NCBI GenBank assembly: GCA_964582475.1 | Contig: CAZOQS010000001.1 | Coordinates: 434,001-498,000, forward strand | Source of the DNA: JAGOTP01 sp964582475 | GTDB lineage: Bacteria > Patescibacteriota > Patescibacteriia > 2-12-FULL-60-25 | DNA length: 64,000 nucleotides | Direction: 5' to 3' | Shown: positions 42,988 through 51,300 of the stretch, one piece after another | How the letters are laid out: every line of letters starts with the position of its first letter | How positions within the stretch are numbered: position 1 is the stretch's first letter | Program-made: the position numbers and the translations under genes | The notes under the pieces: model-generated | What the model saw: only the letters and a program-made list of their open reading frames with translations | Databases searched by the model: none | What the model was told of the DNA's origin: nothing

Positions 42988-43929
42988 ATGCGTTTCAATT
43001 GCGCCTCGCTCGTCTCGTTCGCTCTCGTGCTGGTGTCGTCGGTCGCCTTCGGGCAGCCGGTGAGTCCCACGCCGTCGGTCATGCCGAACGCGCAGGGGAT
43101 CACGTCGTTCTGCGCGGCTCTTCCGCCGCCGAACGCGCCGACACGCTCCGGCCCCGCGACCACGCGGTACCAGGTCGCGCTCGCGAACGCGGGTGAGGCC
43201 TTCAGTCAGGGACGGCCCGCCAGCGCAGCCCCGCTGTACTGGCAGGCGTTCACGATCGTCGCGAGTGACCCGCATCCGGTGTCGCGCGCGCTCGTGCCCC
43301 AGATCGGTGACCGCATCCGCGTGATGCTCACCCTTCAGGGCGACGCGACCCGAGACCAGCGCTGCGCGCTCGCGCAGTGTCTGATCGACCGCACCACGGG
43401 CGCCGATCGGGCTCCGTTCGAGCAACTGAGCCAGGAGCTGCGCTGCAGCCCCGCGACTCCGCCGCCGAACCCGGTACCGACCCCGCCCATCGTGCCGGTT
43501 CCCACCCCGCACGTCGTGGTGACCCCGCCGCTCGTCCCGACCCCTCTGGTCGTGCGTCCGCGGGTGCCCAATCCGCCGATCCTTCCGCCGACCGTACCCG
43601 CCCGTAGTCGCGCCAACTGGGCGCTGCACATCTCGGGGTGGAGCGCCGGCGCGCTCGGCTTCATCGGCTTCGGAGTCTTCGGCGCGCTCTGTGAGAGCGC
43701 CAACGAGACTGCCGTCCTGGCGAACAGCGGGCAGACCGACGGCTGGGACCGTGCGACTCACGCCCAGGCGCGAACCTTCTGTACGCTGGCCAACGTGTCA
43801 CTGGGGGTCGGACTCGCGGCCACTGCGGCCACGACCACGACCTTCTTCCTCACGCGCCCGCGCCTGAGCGTCGTGCCGCCCACCGGCCCGAACCGCGCCG
43901 GCTTCGTCACCTTCACTGCGTCGTTCTGA
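42988..43929 (+). CDS. Secreted Pro-rich protein, strongly G+C-rich
   Basis: The 313-aa protein has a signal peptide (residues 1-22, SLVSFALVLVSSVAFG) and a helical domain (about 55-150) with two Cys pairs. A Pro- and Val-rich linker follows (about 150-205: PVPTPPIVPVPTP). Two membrane-like helices lie near 212-235 and 265-290, one of them with WSAGALGFIGFGVFGALCESA. The style of linker plus Gly- and Ala-rich helices resembles myxobacterial-type proteins, but I cannot name a family. Of bases 43021-43080, 43 of 60 are G or C. It has its own promoter, a hairpin leader, a strong Shine-Dalgarno and a terminator. Confidence 0.6.
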   Translation: MRFNCASLVSFALVLVSSVAFGQPVSPTPSVMPNAQGITSFCAALPPPNAPTRSGPATTRYQVALANAGEAFSQGRPASAAPLYWQAFTIVASDPHPVSRALVPQIGDRIRVMLTLQGDATRDQRCALAQCLIDRTTGADRAPFEQLSQELRCSPATPPPNPVPTPPIVPVPTPHVVVTPPLVPTPLVVRPRVPNPPILPPTVPARSRANWALHISGWSAGALGFIGFGVFGALCESANETAVLANSGQTDGWDRATHAQARTFCTLANVSLGVGLAATAATTTTFFLTRPRLSVVPPTGPNRAGFVTFTASF

Positions 43930-43985
43930 CGCACCGTCCTCGTTCGCTCGTTTCCCGAGCGCGGACGTGACCCACAGGAAACAAT

Positions 43986-44031
43986 GCCGGATCACCCCTT
44001 TGAGGAAAGGGTGGTCCGGCAGTTTGTTTTT
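43986..44031 (+). terminator. Strong terminator of the 42988-43929 cassette
   Basis: GCCGGATCACCC (43986-43997) pairs with GGGTGGTCCGGC (44009-44020), with CTTT and AAAG inside, followed by AGTTTGTTTTT. It lies just before the end of the convergent dus gene. Confidence 0.85.
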
Positions 44032-44039
44032 CGAAAATA

Positions 44040-45083
44040 TTATTCTACGGCACACCCATCTTCACCACTCAACTTATCTTGTTTCGTGGAGGAAGAATCT
44101 GGTACTTCGCGGCGATGAATTGTTCCTTCTGTTCCGAGCTCATCAAGAATCTGGTCTAACTCCGCCAAGTTCTGAATGCGTACGAGACGACTTCGCAACT
44201 CTTTGAATTCACTCGCCCCTTTGAAGTACCAAGGCAAGTGTTTACGTAACTTCACTAAGCCACGTTCCCCATAGTGTTCAACTTGTGAGTGCGCGTGTTT
44301 ACGGACGGTATCGATTTTTTCAGCAATTGTTGGTTCCGCCAGAAGCTCACCTGTTTTCAAATACGTTTCCATGCGCTGGAAAATCCAAGGATTACCCAAA
44401 GCGCCACGGCCAAGGAGGACGCCATCGGCGCCCGAGCGTTGTAACGCTTCTTTCGCGAGTTCCGGTGTGGTGATGTCTCCATTTACCAAAAAGGGGATAT
44501 GCGGCACTTGTGCACGCGCTTCGCCGACACGGTCCCAGTTAGCAACACCGCTATAGCCCTGCTCTTTGGTGCGGCCATGGACGGAGATTAACTCAGCTCC
44601 CGCATCGGCGACCGTTTTTACGAAGTCCAAGCAATCTGTGTCTTTGATCCAGCCTAAGCGTGTCTTGACGCTAATCGGCACGGACACAGCTGCCTTCATC
44701 GCTTTGATGATGGCGGTTGCCCGTTCTGGATCGCGGATCAAAGAGGCGCCATTGAAATTATGAACAATATTATAGACCGGACAACCCATGTTGATGTCGA
44801 TCCCATCGGGATGAAAGCGTTCTTCGATGATGCGCGCTGCTTCGGCCATCGTGTGTGGATCGCTGCCGAAAATTTGTTGGATGAGGGGACGCTCTCGATC
44901 ATCGGATTCCGCCATGCGGAGGGTCTTTGGATTCATGCGCACGACGGCTTCCGACGACACCATCTCGCGGAACATCATCGGAGCTTTGTGCTCTTTGCAG
45001 ATAAGGCAAAACGGCAGATCGGTCATATCTGCCATCGGGGCGAGCGCCACGAGCGGTTTCGCCACTTCTTTCCAATTCAGCAT
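44040..45083 (-). CDS. tRNA-dihydrouridine synthase
   Basis: The 347-aa FMN enzyme reduces uridine to dihydrouridine in tRNA. Its features are VALAPMADMTDLPF, INMGCPVYNIVHNFNGASLI with the catalytic Cys in the GCP turn, VKTRLGW, ISVHGRTKEQGYSG, and GDITTPELAKEAL with GADGVLLGRGALGNPWIF. The C-terminal helical domain follows. The ATG at 45083 is chosen because TACACT (45090-45095) lies 6 nt before it, making the mRNA leaderless. Which uridine it modifies cannot be told. Confidence 0.93.
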   Translation of the reverse strand: MLNWKEVAKPLVALAPMADMTDLPFCLICKEHKAPMMFREMVSSEAVVRMNPKTLRMAESDDRERPLIQQIFGSDPHTMAEAARIIEERFHPDGIDINMGCPVYNIVHNFNGASLIRDPERATAIIKAMKAAVSVPISVKTRLGWIKDTDCLDFVKTVADAGAELISVHGRTKEQGYSGVANWDRVGEARAQVPHIPFLVNGDITTPELAKEALQRSGADGVLLGRGALGNPWIFQRMETYLKTGELLAEPTIAEKIDTVRKHAHSQVEHYGERGLVKLRKHLPWYFKGASEFKELRSRLVRIQNLAELDQILDELGTEGTIHRREVPDSSSTKQDKLSGEDGCAVE

Positions 45084-45233
45084 CGCGCGAGTGTAGCAAA
45101 AAATGGCCAAAAAACAAGCGAAGGTCATTTAAAATGCAAACGACGCATGGGGGAAGGGTGGAGTAGCCACGAATCCCATGCGCCTTGCGTCACCCGCCTT
45201 TCTCCCCGAAGTCGGGGTGTTGTAGAGAGTCCG

Positions 45234-45686
45234 TCAGTCGGAGAGGGCCCCGGCGTCGAACGTCGGGTGCCCGTAGCAGCGGTTGGGCTGCCTGAACTGC
45301 GGCCGCCGGAGCCAGGCGTGGCAGTCACAGCGCGTGTTCGGAGCGGCGGAGAGCATGGTGTAGCTCGGCAGACAGCACCACGGCCGCAGATCCGGCTCCT
45401 CCACCGGGGCCTCGTCGGACGCGTCGCGCCATTCGACGACGTCGACGGTCACGTTGGGTCCGATCACGATCCCGAGCTGGAGGCTCAGGTTTTCGACGAC
45501 CAGCTGCCCCAGGTGCCGCCGGTAGCGCCGATTCTCCTCGCGGAGACGATCGTTCTCATCGGTGAGGGACGTGTTCTCCTCGATGAGATCCGCCCGCCTC
45601 TCGTGCCCCCAGAGCCAGCCGGCGAAGAGAAGCGCCATCATCTGACAGATCGTGAGCCCGTACCTGAAGTCGTGTCTATTGCACAT
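45234..45686 (-). CDS. Membrane-anchored coiled-coil protein, G+C-rich
   Basis: The 150-aa protein has one membrane helix near the N-terminus (GLTICQMMALLFAGWLWG) and then a coiled coil (ENTSLTDENDRLREENRRY). The C-terminal region is rich in Cys, Pro and Trp (RPWCCLPSY, CDCHAW, RQPNRCYGHP), suggesting a folded domain with disulfides or metal. I do not recognise the family. The start at 45686 has AGGAG 11 nt before the ATG. It shares its helix-plus-coiled-coil plan with the neighbour at 45981-46481. Confidence 0.58.
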   Translation of the reverse strand: MCNRHDFRYGLTICQMMALLFAGWLWGHERRADLIEENTSLTDENDRLREENRRYRRHLGQLVVENLSLQLGIVIGPNVTVDVVEWRDASDEAPVEEPDLRPWCCLPSYTMLSAAPNTRCDCHAWLRRPQFRQPNRCYGHPTFDAGALSD

Positions 45687-45697
45687 CGCTGCACGCT

Positions 45698-45784
45698 CTC
45701 CTAATGCTCTGTGGGGTGGAAATGCGTCCAATGAGCATCTTGTTGGACGAATAATGTTGTATCGTGTGGGAATTCCTTCGTCTA
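45698..45784 (-). promoter_or_regulatory. Promoter and pseudoknot-like leader of the 45234-45686 gene
   Basis: On the minus strand TAGACG (45779-45784), 17 nt, TACAAC (45756-45761). The transcript would begin with hairpin CGTCCAA/TTGGACG (45749 to 45725). Its loop holds ATGCTC (45733-45738), which is complementary to GAGCAT (45704-45709) right before the Shine-Dalgarno AGGAG (45698-45702). Confidence 0.45.
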
Positions 45785-45826
45785 GTGTTTGAATGAATAA
45801 TATATTCTGTTTCCAAGAAATGCATC

Positions 45827-45872
45827 AGGCGTGCCGAGGAGTGCCGGTGTTGTCCGGTGCCTCTGCACGCCT
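45827..45872 (+). terminator. Long hairpin with T tail in the 45687-45980 gap
   Basis: AGGCGTGC...GCACGCCT arms with an inner CCGG/CCGG, followed by TTT on the plus strand. No plus-strand transcript unit is known here; it may cap a small RNA. The rest of this gap holds a CCTCTC/GAGAGG hairpin (45882-45907) and no ORF I can support. Confidence 0.4.
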
Positions 45873-45980
45873 TTTGGCGGTCCTCTCAGCTCAGTTTGTC
45901 CGAGAGGGTGAGTTGTCTTTGGTTCGTATCCTTATGCGCAGCTTAGCCGCGCGGTGTGTGCTGTGGCCGCGGTGAAGCGG

Positions 45981-46481
45981 TCAGCGGGGGGTGGCGAGCT
46001 GCAGCTGGAGCTGCGGCGCGGTCGGGCAGACCTGCCTGCAGATCCTGTTGTAGTTCTCGACGATCTCGTTGTTGCAGGCGTCCCGCGTGAGGCGGGTACG
46101 CTCGAGCTCGCTCTTCTCGAGGCGGCAGGCGGCCAGGGCGCGCGTCGCGTCGACGGCGTTGGGCTGCCCGACGGCCAGCTCGCGGATGGCGATCTGGTCG
46201 CAGGTCGCGCGCTGGTCGGCGAGGAGCCCGTTGAGGCGGGTGTTCTCGCGCGTCAGGCGGACGTTGTCCTCGTTCACCAGCGTCACCGCGGCGAAGTCGG
46301 TCTGCGCCGCGCGGATCACGCGGCGGTTGTAGCCGCTCTCGCTGTTGGCGAGGTAGCGGTCGGAGATCTGGCCGGCCAGCCCCATCACGGCGTAGACGAG
46401 GAGCGCTGCCGCCGCGAGCTTGATGATCAGCCGCCAGAACCACCCGAGCGATCGTACGAACCCGACGATCTCTTTCCACAT
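45981..46481 (-). CDS. Membrane-anchored coiled-coil protein, G+C-rich
   Basis: The 166-aa protein has an N-terminal membrane helix (FWRLIIKLAAAALLVYAVMG) and an external helix with coiled-coil character: LVNEDNVRLTRENTRLNGLLA and further leucine spacing. Four Cys (TCDQ, AACRLE, DACNNE, NRICRQVC) lie in the C-terminal half. I know no family. GAGAGG precedes the ATG by 8 nt. Its promoter is independent of the similar gene at 45234-45686, so they could have come as a pair but are separate units. Confidence 0.58.
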   Translation of the reverse strand: MWKEIVGFVRSLGWFWRLIIKLAAAALLVYAVMGLAGQISDRYLANSESGYNRRVIRAAQTDFAAVTLVNEDNVRLTRENTRLNGLLADQRATCDQIAIRELAVGQPNAVDATRALAACRLEKSELERTRLTRDACNNEIVENYNRICRQVCPTAPQLQLQLATPR

Positions 46482-46575
46482 ATGTCGTACCTCTCGATCA
46501 AACCGTGCACCAGCCTCTGTCTATAGCCTTGCGGCCAGTCGTCCCCGGGCAGGTGCTTACCCGAGTTAACGCCAT

Positions 46576-46604
46576 AATATAGCCGTTTTCTCTGGTTTTG
46601 TCCA
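46576..46604 (-). promoter_or_regulatory. Promoter of the 45981-46481 cassette
   Basis: On the minus strand TGGACA (46599-46604), 17 nt, then TATATT (46576-46581). The leader has CGGG/CCCG and GCACC/GGTGC arms. Confidence 0.6.
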
Positions 46605-46664
46605 CTTCCTGGGGAAGGAAGTGACTTTTTGGCTCAGATCAGCGGAATAATGAGTTCTTTTCCA

Positions 46665-46693
46665 TTGGCTTGTTTCAAGGATCCCTGTAGCAT
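46665..46693 (+). promoter_or_regulatory. Promoter of uvrB
   Basis: TTGGCT (46665-46670), 17 nt, then TAGCAT (46688-46693), 6 nt before the ATG: leaderless. No LexA-type box was noticed. Confidence 0.6.
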
Positions 46694-46699
46694 AGGACT

Positions 46700-48781
46700 A
46701 TGTCTAAATTTGCCTTAAAAGCGCCCTATCAGCCGTCGGGCGACCAGCCGGAGGCGATCAAGCAGCTGATTGAAGGGATCGAGCGGAAAGATCGCTACCA
46801 GACCTTACTTGGAGCTACGGGTACAGGAAAAACGTTCACGATTGCGAACGTGATTCAGTCTGTGCAAAAACCAACGCTCGTGATTGCGCATAACAAAACG
46901 CTGGCGGCGCAGTTGTGTAACGAGTTCCGTGCGTTCTTTCCGGATAATGCAGTAGAGTATTTTGTTTCGTATTACGATTACTACCAGCCAGAGGCGTACA
47001 TCGCTCGAACGGATACGTACATTGAAAAAGAGGCGATGATCAACCAGGAGATCGATCGCTTGCGTCATGCGGCAACCCAGGCATTGCTCACGCGCAAAGA
47101 TGTGATTATTGTTGGGTCCGTGTCGTGTATTTACGGTCTTGGAGCGCCGGAGGCCTATGAGCAAACCGTTCTGCATATTGAGCTCGGCTCAAATGTGATG
47201 CGCGAGCAGGTCTTGGAACGATTGATCACGATGCAGTTCAACCGAACGAATGCGGATCTGACACGTGGAACATTCCGTGCACGCGGAGAAGTGCTTGAGT
47301 TGATGCCAGCGAACGAAGAAGTGGTGTATCGCATTGAATCGCCGCGCGGGATTGTTGAACGGATCGTAAAAATGGATCCGGTGAGTAAAAAGGCAGAAAA
47401 GGAACAACAAGATCTTTGGGTGTTTCCTGCAAAACATTTTATTACGCTGGGGCCAGAACGTGAACGGGCGTTGAAAGCAATCCGCGAAGAATTGAAAGAA
47501 CGCTTAGACTACTTTGAAAAGAATGGAAAGTTACTCGAAGCGGAACGCTTGGAACGGAAAACCCATTACGATCTGGAGATGATCGAAAACGTTGGCTACT
47601 GCAATGGAATCGAAAACTATTCGCAGCCGATGTCTGGCCGTCCGCGTGGAGCCGCTCCCGATACGCTCTTTTCCTATTTCCCGAAAGATTTCCTCCTCGT
47701 CATCGATGAATCGCACGTCACCGTTCCACAGCTGGGAGGCATGTATGAAGGGGATCGTTCACGTAAGTCGACTCTGATCGAGCACGGCTTCCGTTTGCCG
47801 TCAGCTGCCGATAATCGTCCGATGAAATTTGAAGAACTCGAGCAGAAGATGGATCAAGTAATCTTTGTGTCAGCCACACCCGCTCTCTTTGAGCTGCAGA
47901 ATTCCAACCAGGTGGTCGAACAAGTCATTCGTCCAACAGGACTTGTTGATCCAGAAGTCCTTATCCGTCCCGTCACGCCAAAGGGTTCGGACGTAGGCCA
48001 GGTACAAGACCTCCTAGAGCGTTTGCAGCCCGTCATCGATCGTGACGAGCGCATTCTTGTAACGACGCTCACGAAAAAGATGGCCGAAGATCTGACGGAG
48101 TTTATGAAAGAGCGGAAGTTCAAAGTGAGTTACATCCACAGCGATATCGAAACAGTGGAGCGCTTAGAAATTCTCTCGGAATTCCGCAAAGGAACGTATG
48201 ACATCATCGTGGGAGTCAACCTCTTGCGTGAAGGTCTCGATTTGCCAGAGGTCTCGCTCGTCGCCATCATGGATGCGGACAAAGAAGGCTTTCTACGTTC
48301 TGAGACGTCTCTCATTCAAACAATTGGACGCGCGGCGCGTAACGTTCGTGGTCAAGTGATTTTGTACGCGGATAATATGACAGGCTCGATGACGCGGGCA
48401 ATCGCGGAGACGGACCGTCGTCGAACAAAACAGCTTGCCTACAACAAAGAACATAATATTACACCAAAAACGATTCGCAAGAAGCAGGATGATATTCTCG
48501 CCATGTTGGGCTTAGAGCATTCAGAAAAAGATGTAAAAGATATTTTGAAACTCGAGCTGGGGGCAGAAACGGATAGCTTGATGGAAGTGAAAAAGAAGAA
48601 GGAAAAAGAAATGAAAGCGGCCTCAAAGAATCTGGAGTTTGAACTCGCGGCGATTCTGCGCGACGAGTTGGTGATCTTGGAGAAGGAATTGAAGAAGCGT
48701 GAAAAGGGGAGTCCGTTACCGGATAAGGAACGGGCGGCGGTGGCAAAGAAGCGGCCGGTGAGACACGGGCGAGCGCGTTAG
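46700..48781 (+). CDS. uvrB: Excinuclease ABC subunit B
   Basis: The 693-aa damage-recognition helicase of nucleotide excision repair is complete. It has GATGTGKTFTIANV (Walker A), the beta-hairpin region YYDYYQPEAYIARTDTYIEK and DESHVTVPQLGGMYEGDRSRK (Walker B with DESH). The helicase C-domain has ILVTTLTKKMAEDLTEF and REGLDLPEVSLVAIMDADKEG, followed by SLIQTIGRAARN. A C-terminal UVR-like helix pair (NLEFELAAILRDELVILE) would contact UvrC. Its length is usual. Confidence 0.97.
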   Translation: MSKFALKAPYQPSGDQPEAIKQLIEGIERKDRYQTLLGATGTGKTFTIANVIQSVQKPTLVIAHNKTLAAQLCNEFRAFFPDNAVEYFVSYYDYYQPEAYIARTDTYIEKEAMINQEIDRLRHAATQALLTRKDVIIVGSVSCIYGLGAPEAYEQTVLHIELGSNVMREQVLERLITMQFNRTNADLTRGTFRARGEVLELMPANEEVVYRIESPRGIVERIVKMDPVSKKAEKEQQDLWVFPAKHFITLGPERERALKAIREELKERLDYFEKNGKLLEAERLERKTHYDLEMIENVGYCNGIENYSQPMSGRPRGAAPDTLFSYFPKDFLLVIDESHVTVPQLGGMYEGDRSRKSTLIEHGFRLPSAADNRPMKFEELEQKMDQVIFVSATPALFELQNSNQVVEQVIRPTGLVDPEVLIRPVTPKGSDVGQVQDLLERLQPVIDRDERILVTTLTKKMAEDLTEFMKERKFKVSYIHSDIETVERLEILSEFRKGTYDIIVGVNLLREGLDLPEVSLVAIMDADKEGFLRSETSLIQTIGRAARNVRGQVILYADNMTGSMTRAIAETDRRRTKQLAYNKEHNITPKTIRKKQDDILAMLGLEHSEKDVKDILKLELGAETDSLMEVKKKKEKEMKAASKNLEFELAAILRDELVILEKELKKREKGSPLPDKERAAVAKKRPVRHGRAR

Positions 48782-48808
48782 GAGGAGGCGTGAGAGTTGA
48801 AATTTAAA

Positions 48809-48835
48809 CGAGGCCCTTGTGAATGGTGGGCCTCG
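48809..48835 (-). terminator. Terminator of the 48896-49321 cassette
   Basis: CGAGGCCC and GGGCCTCG arms, followed on the minus strand by TTTAAATTT. Confidence 0.75.
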
Positions 48836-48895
48836 AACCATCTGACGAACCGCGAGGAGCGCGGTCCGCGTGTTGTGTTGTCGTCCAGCCCGCTG

Positions 48896-49321
48896 TCACT
48901 GCGGAAGACGATAGATCTCTCCACCCCTCAGGTACACATTCAGTCGAAGCTCTGGGAGGACGAACGAGTAGTCCTTCAGCGTGAGGAAGAGGAGAACTGC
49001 CACCTGGACGAAGGTGAGGTTCTCGGTTCCACGCACGCTGCGCACCAGCCTGTCGACGCGCAGGCTCATCCCCTCGATCACGAACTGGATGAATCGGTTG
49101 TTAGGGGCGGTACTTTCTTGGAGTTCCAGCCTCTGCGCGATGTGGTGGACGAGCTCTTCAGTCAGGGAAGTCCTCGGCTCCAGCCTCTCCGGCAGGTCGA
49201 GATCCGGGAGTCGGCGGTCTTTGATCGCCTGGAAGACTCGTCGTACCGCCTCGCGCAGGAGGCTCCGCTCCTCTTCCGTGAGGGCGCGCCACCCCGTTCT
49301 CGCCACGATCGTTACACTCAT
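48896..49321 (-). CDS. Unrecognised G+C-rich helical protein
   Basis: The 141-aa protein is mostly helical: LTEEERSLLREAVRRVFQAIK at the start, then RTSLTEELVHHIAQRLEL, FIQFVIEGMSLRVDRLVRSV and VAVLLFLTLKDYSFVLP. The charge pattern suggests a soluble DNA- or protein-binding unit; no motif is diagnostic. AAAGGAG precedes the ATG at 49321 by 5 nt, which sets the start. Promoter and terminator are both present, so it is a complete cassette between uvrB and dnaG. Confidence 0.58.
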   Translation of the reverse strand: MSVTIVARTGWRALTEEERSLLREAVRRVFQAIKDRRLPDLDLPERLEPRTSLTEELVHHIAQRLELQESTAPNNRFIQFVIEGMSLRVDRLVRSVRGTENLTFVQVAVLLFLTLKDYSFVLPELRLNVYLRGGEIYRLPQ

Positions 49322-49366
49322 CACTACTCCTTTGCCGCGGATATGCCCTATTCCGTGCGGGCCGGT

Positions 49367-49395
49367 TTTATAACACAATATTTAGTTTTTGCCTA
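49367..49395 (-). promoter_or_regulatory. Promoter of the 48896-49321 cassette
   Basis: On the minus strand TAGGCA (49390-49395), 17 nt, then TATAAA (49367-49372). Confidence 0.6.
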
Positions 49396-49468
49396 GAGAA
49401 TGCCGGGTTCGTGCCACCTCACGGTTCCTATGCTACGTTCTGTCTGATCCTGTCTCTGTCTTGTTCCC

Positions 49469-51286
49469 ATGGACTCTACCGCTGACATCAAAGCCCGCCT
49501 CGATATTGTCGACTTGGTCGGGGACTATTTGCCCCTCAAACCCGCTGGGAGTGGGGCCTTTAAGGCATGCTGCCCCTTTCATCAGGAGCGGTCACCCTCG
49601 TTCTTCGTGTCGCGTACGCGTCAGAGTTGGCGCTGTTTTGGCTGTAATGAAGGAGGGGATCACTTCACCTTTATCGAAAAGATCGAAGGGATGGAGTTTC
49701 GTGAAGCGCTTGGCTTCCTGGCGCAAAAAGCCGGGGTCATCCTGCCGGAGTACGATGCCAAGCAAACAGGCGACAAACATCGTTTGCATGAAGTGAACCT
49801 CTTGGCGGCGAAATTCTTTCAAACAGCGCTCCAAACACATCCGCAGGCAGAGCATGCTCGCGCCTACTTACAAAAGCGTGGGGTTGATGATCTCACGAGC
49901 GATCTCTTTAAGATTGGCTACGCTCCAGATGGCTGGCAGTCGCTGACGGATGCTTTACTGAAAAAAGATGTGAGCGTGGATGAGCTCCTTCGTGCGGGTC
50001 TCGTCTCAAAGCGTGAACGCGATGACGGAGTGTATGATCGTTTCCGCGATCGTTTGATGTTTCCGATCCTTGATGTGCAAGGCAATGTGGTTGGATTTAC
50101 CGGTCGTGTTCTGCAGGCCGATGCCAAAGAAGCGAAGTACGTGAACACGCCTGAAACAAGTGTCTATCGCAAGTCCGCTGTGCTTTACGGTCTCGATAAA
50201 GCGAAAGGTGAAATTCGGCGCGCAGACCTCGCGGTCTTGGTCGAAGGCAATATGGACGTTGTCTCATCCCATCAATTTGGGATCACGAACGTTGTCGCCT
50301 GTAGTGGTACGGCGCTGACGTCTGAACAGCTCCATCTCTTGAAGCGCTTCACGACCAATCTCGCAATCGCTTTCGATGCCGACAGTGCTGGGAAGATGGC
50401 GACGATTCGCGGACTCGACCTGGCGCGGGCGCAAGATTTTTCAATCAAAATCATCACGCTTCCTCCCGACGCGGGAAAAGATCCAGACGAAGCCGTACGT
50501 AAAGGTGTGGCGATTTGGCAGACCGCTATTCAATCAGCGGTCAGCATCATGGACTGGTTATATATTCAGACGTTCACCGCCGAAAAGGAGCTTCACACCC
50601 CCGAAGGGAAAAAGCGGATCGCTCAGGAACTTCTCCCAGAAATTCGGCGCATCATGGACCCAGTCGAGCGGGATAGCTGGCTTCGACGTCTGGCGCAGGA
50701 TTTGGGCGTGGGGGAGGCGTCGCTCCGAGAGGCGATTCAGCGCTCGGTCGCAACGACCCGTGTTCAAGTGGCGATGCAACCCACCCCCGCCCCGAAAGAA
50801 GCCCAGAAAACGAAAGAACTGCCTTCCCGAGAGCTCGAGCGAGAACGGTTCTTGCTGGCGTCACTTTTGGCAAATTCCTCGCTTTTCTCGCTTTTTCAAG
50901 GAGCGCTCGCCTGGAGGGTTGAGGAATTCGAGATTCCCGCGCATACCTCTCTTTACGAAAAGCTCGTGAAGGCCTATAATTTGCCACAAATTCAAGGTTC
51001 CCTTTCCACCGGACATAGAGCCGGTTCATCCCTTTCGCTTCCTGCCGACTTAAGTTCGGAGGAGCGTGACGCCTTCGAGGCAGCCGCTTTTTTAGCGGAG
51101 CGAGACCTATTAACTCAAACTGCCGCTTCCGTCGAACGTGATGTACGTTCCCTGGTTGGTGTTCTGCGCGCAGATCGCCTGACCAAGCGTCGTCGTGTGT
51201 TAGAAGACGCGATGCGGCAAGCCGAGCGTATTGGCGATCAAACTCAGATCGCTGATCTCATGCGGCAATTTCAAGATCTCCACTAA
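49469..51286 (+). CDS. dnaG: DNA primase
   Basis: The 605-aa protein has the N-terminal zinc-ribbon (CCPFHQERSPSF, WRCFGCNEGGD), the catalytic core and a TOPRIM domain with LVEGNMDVVSSHQFG holding the acidic Glu, and AIAFDADSAG. The C-terminal 170 residues are the helicase-binding region. It makes RNA primers for the replication fork. The rpoD start follows 14 bp later, the classic dnaG-rpoD pairing of the macromolecular synthesis operon. TATGCT lies upstream at about 49430. Confidence 0.95.
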   Translation: MDSTADIKARLDIVDLVGDYLPLKPAGSGAFKACCPFHQERSPSFFVSRTRQSWRCFGCNEGGDHFTFIEKIEGMEFREALGFLAQKAGVILPEYDAKQTGDKHRLHEVNLLAAKFFQTALQTHPQAEHARAYLQKRGVDDLTSDLFKIGYAPDGWQSLTDALLKKDVSVDELLRAGLVSKRERDDGVYDRFRDRLMFPILDVQGNVVGFTGRVLQADAKEAKYVNTPETSVYRKSAVLYGLDKAKGEIRRADLAVLVEGNMDVVSSHQFGITNVVACSGTALTSEQLHLLKRFTTNLAIAFDADSAGKMATIRGLDLARAQDFSIKIITLPPDAGKDPDEAVRKGVAIWQTAIQSAVSIMDWLYIQTFTAEKELHTPEGKKRIAQELLPEIRRIMDPVERDSWLRRLAQDLGVGEASLREAIQRSVATTRVQVAMQPTPAPKEAQKTKELPSRELERERFLLASLLANSSLFSLFQGALAWRVEEFEIPAHTSLYEKLVKAYNLPQIQGSLSTGHRAGSSLSLPADLSSEERDAFEAAAFLAERDLLTQTAASVERDVRSLVGVLRADRLTKRRRVLEDAMRQAERIGDQTQIADLMRQFQDLH

Positions 51287-51300
51287 CCCCACCCGTGCGT

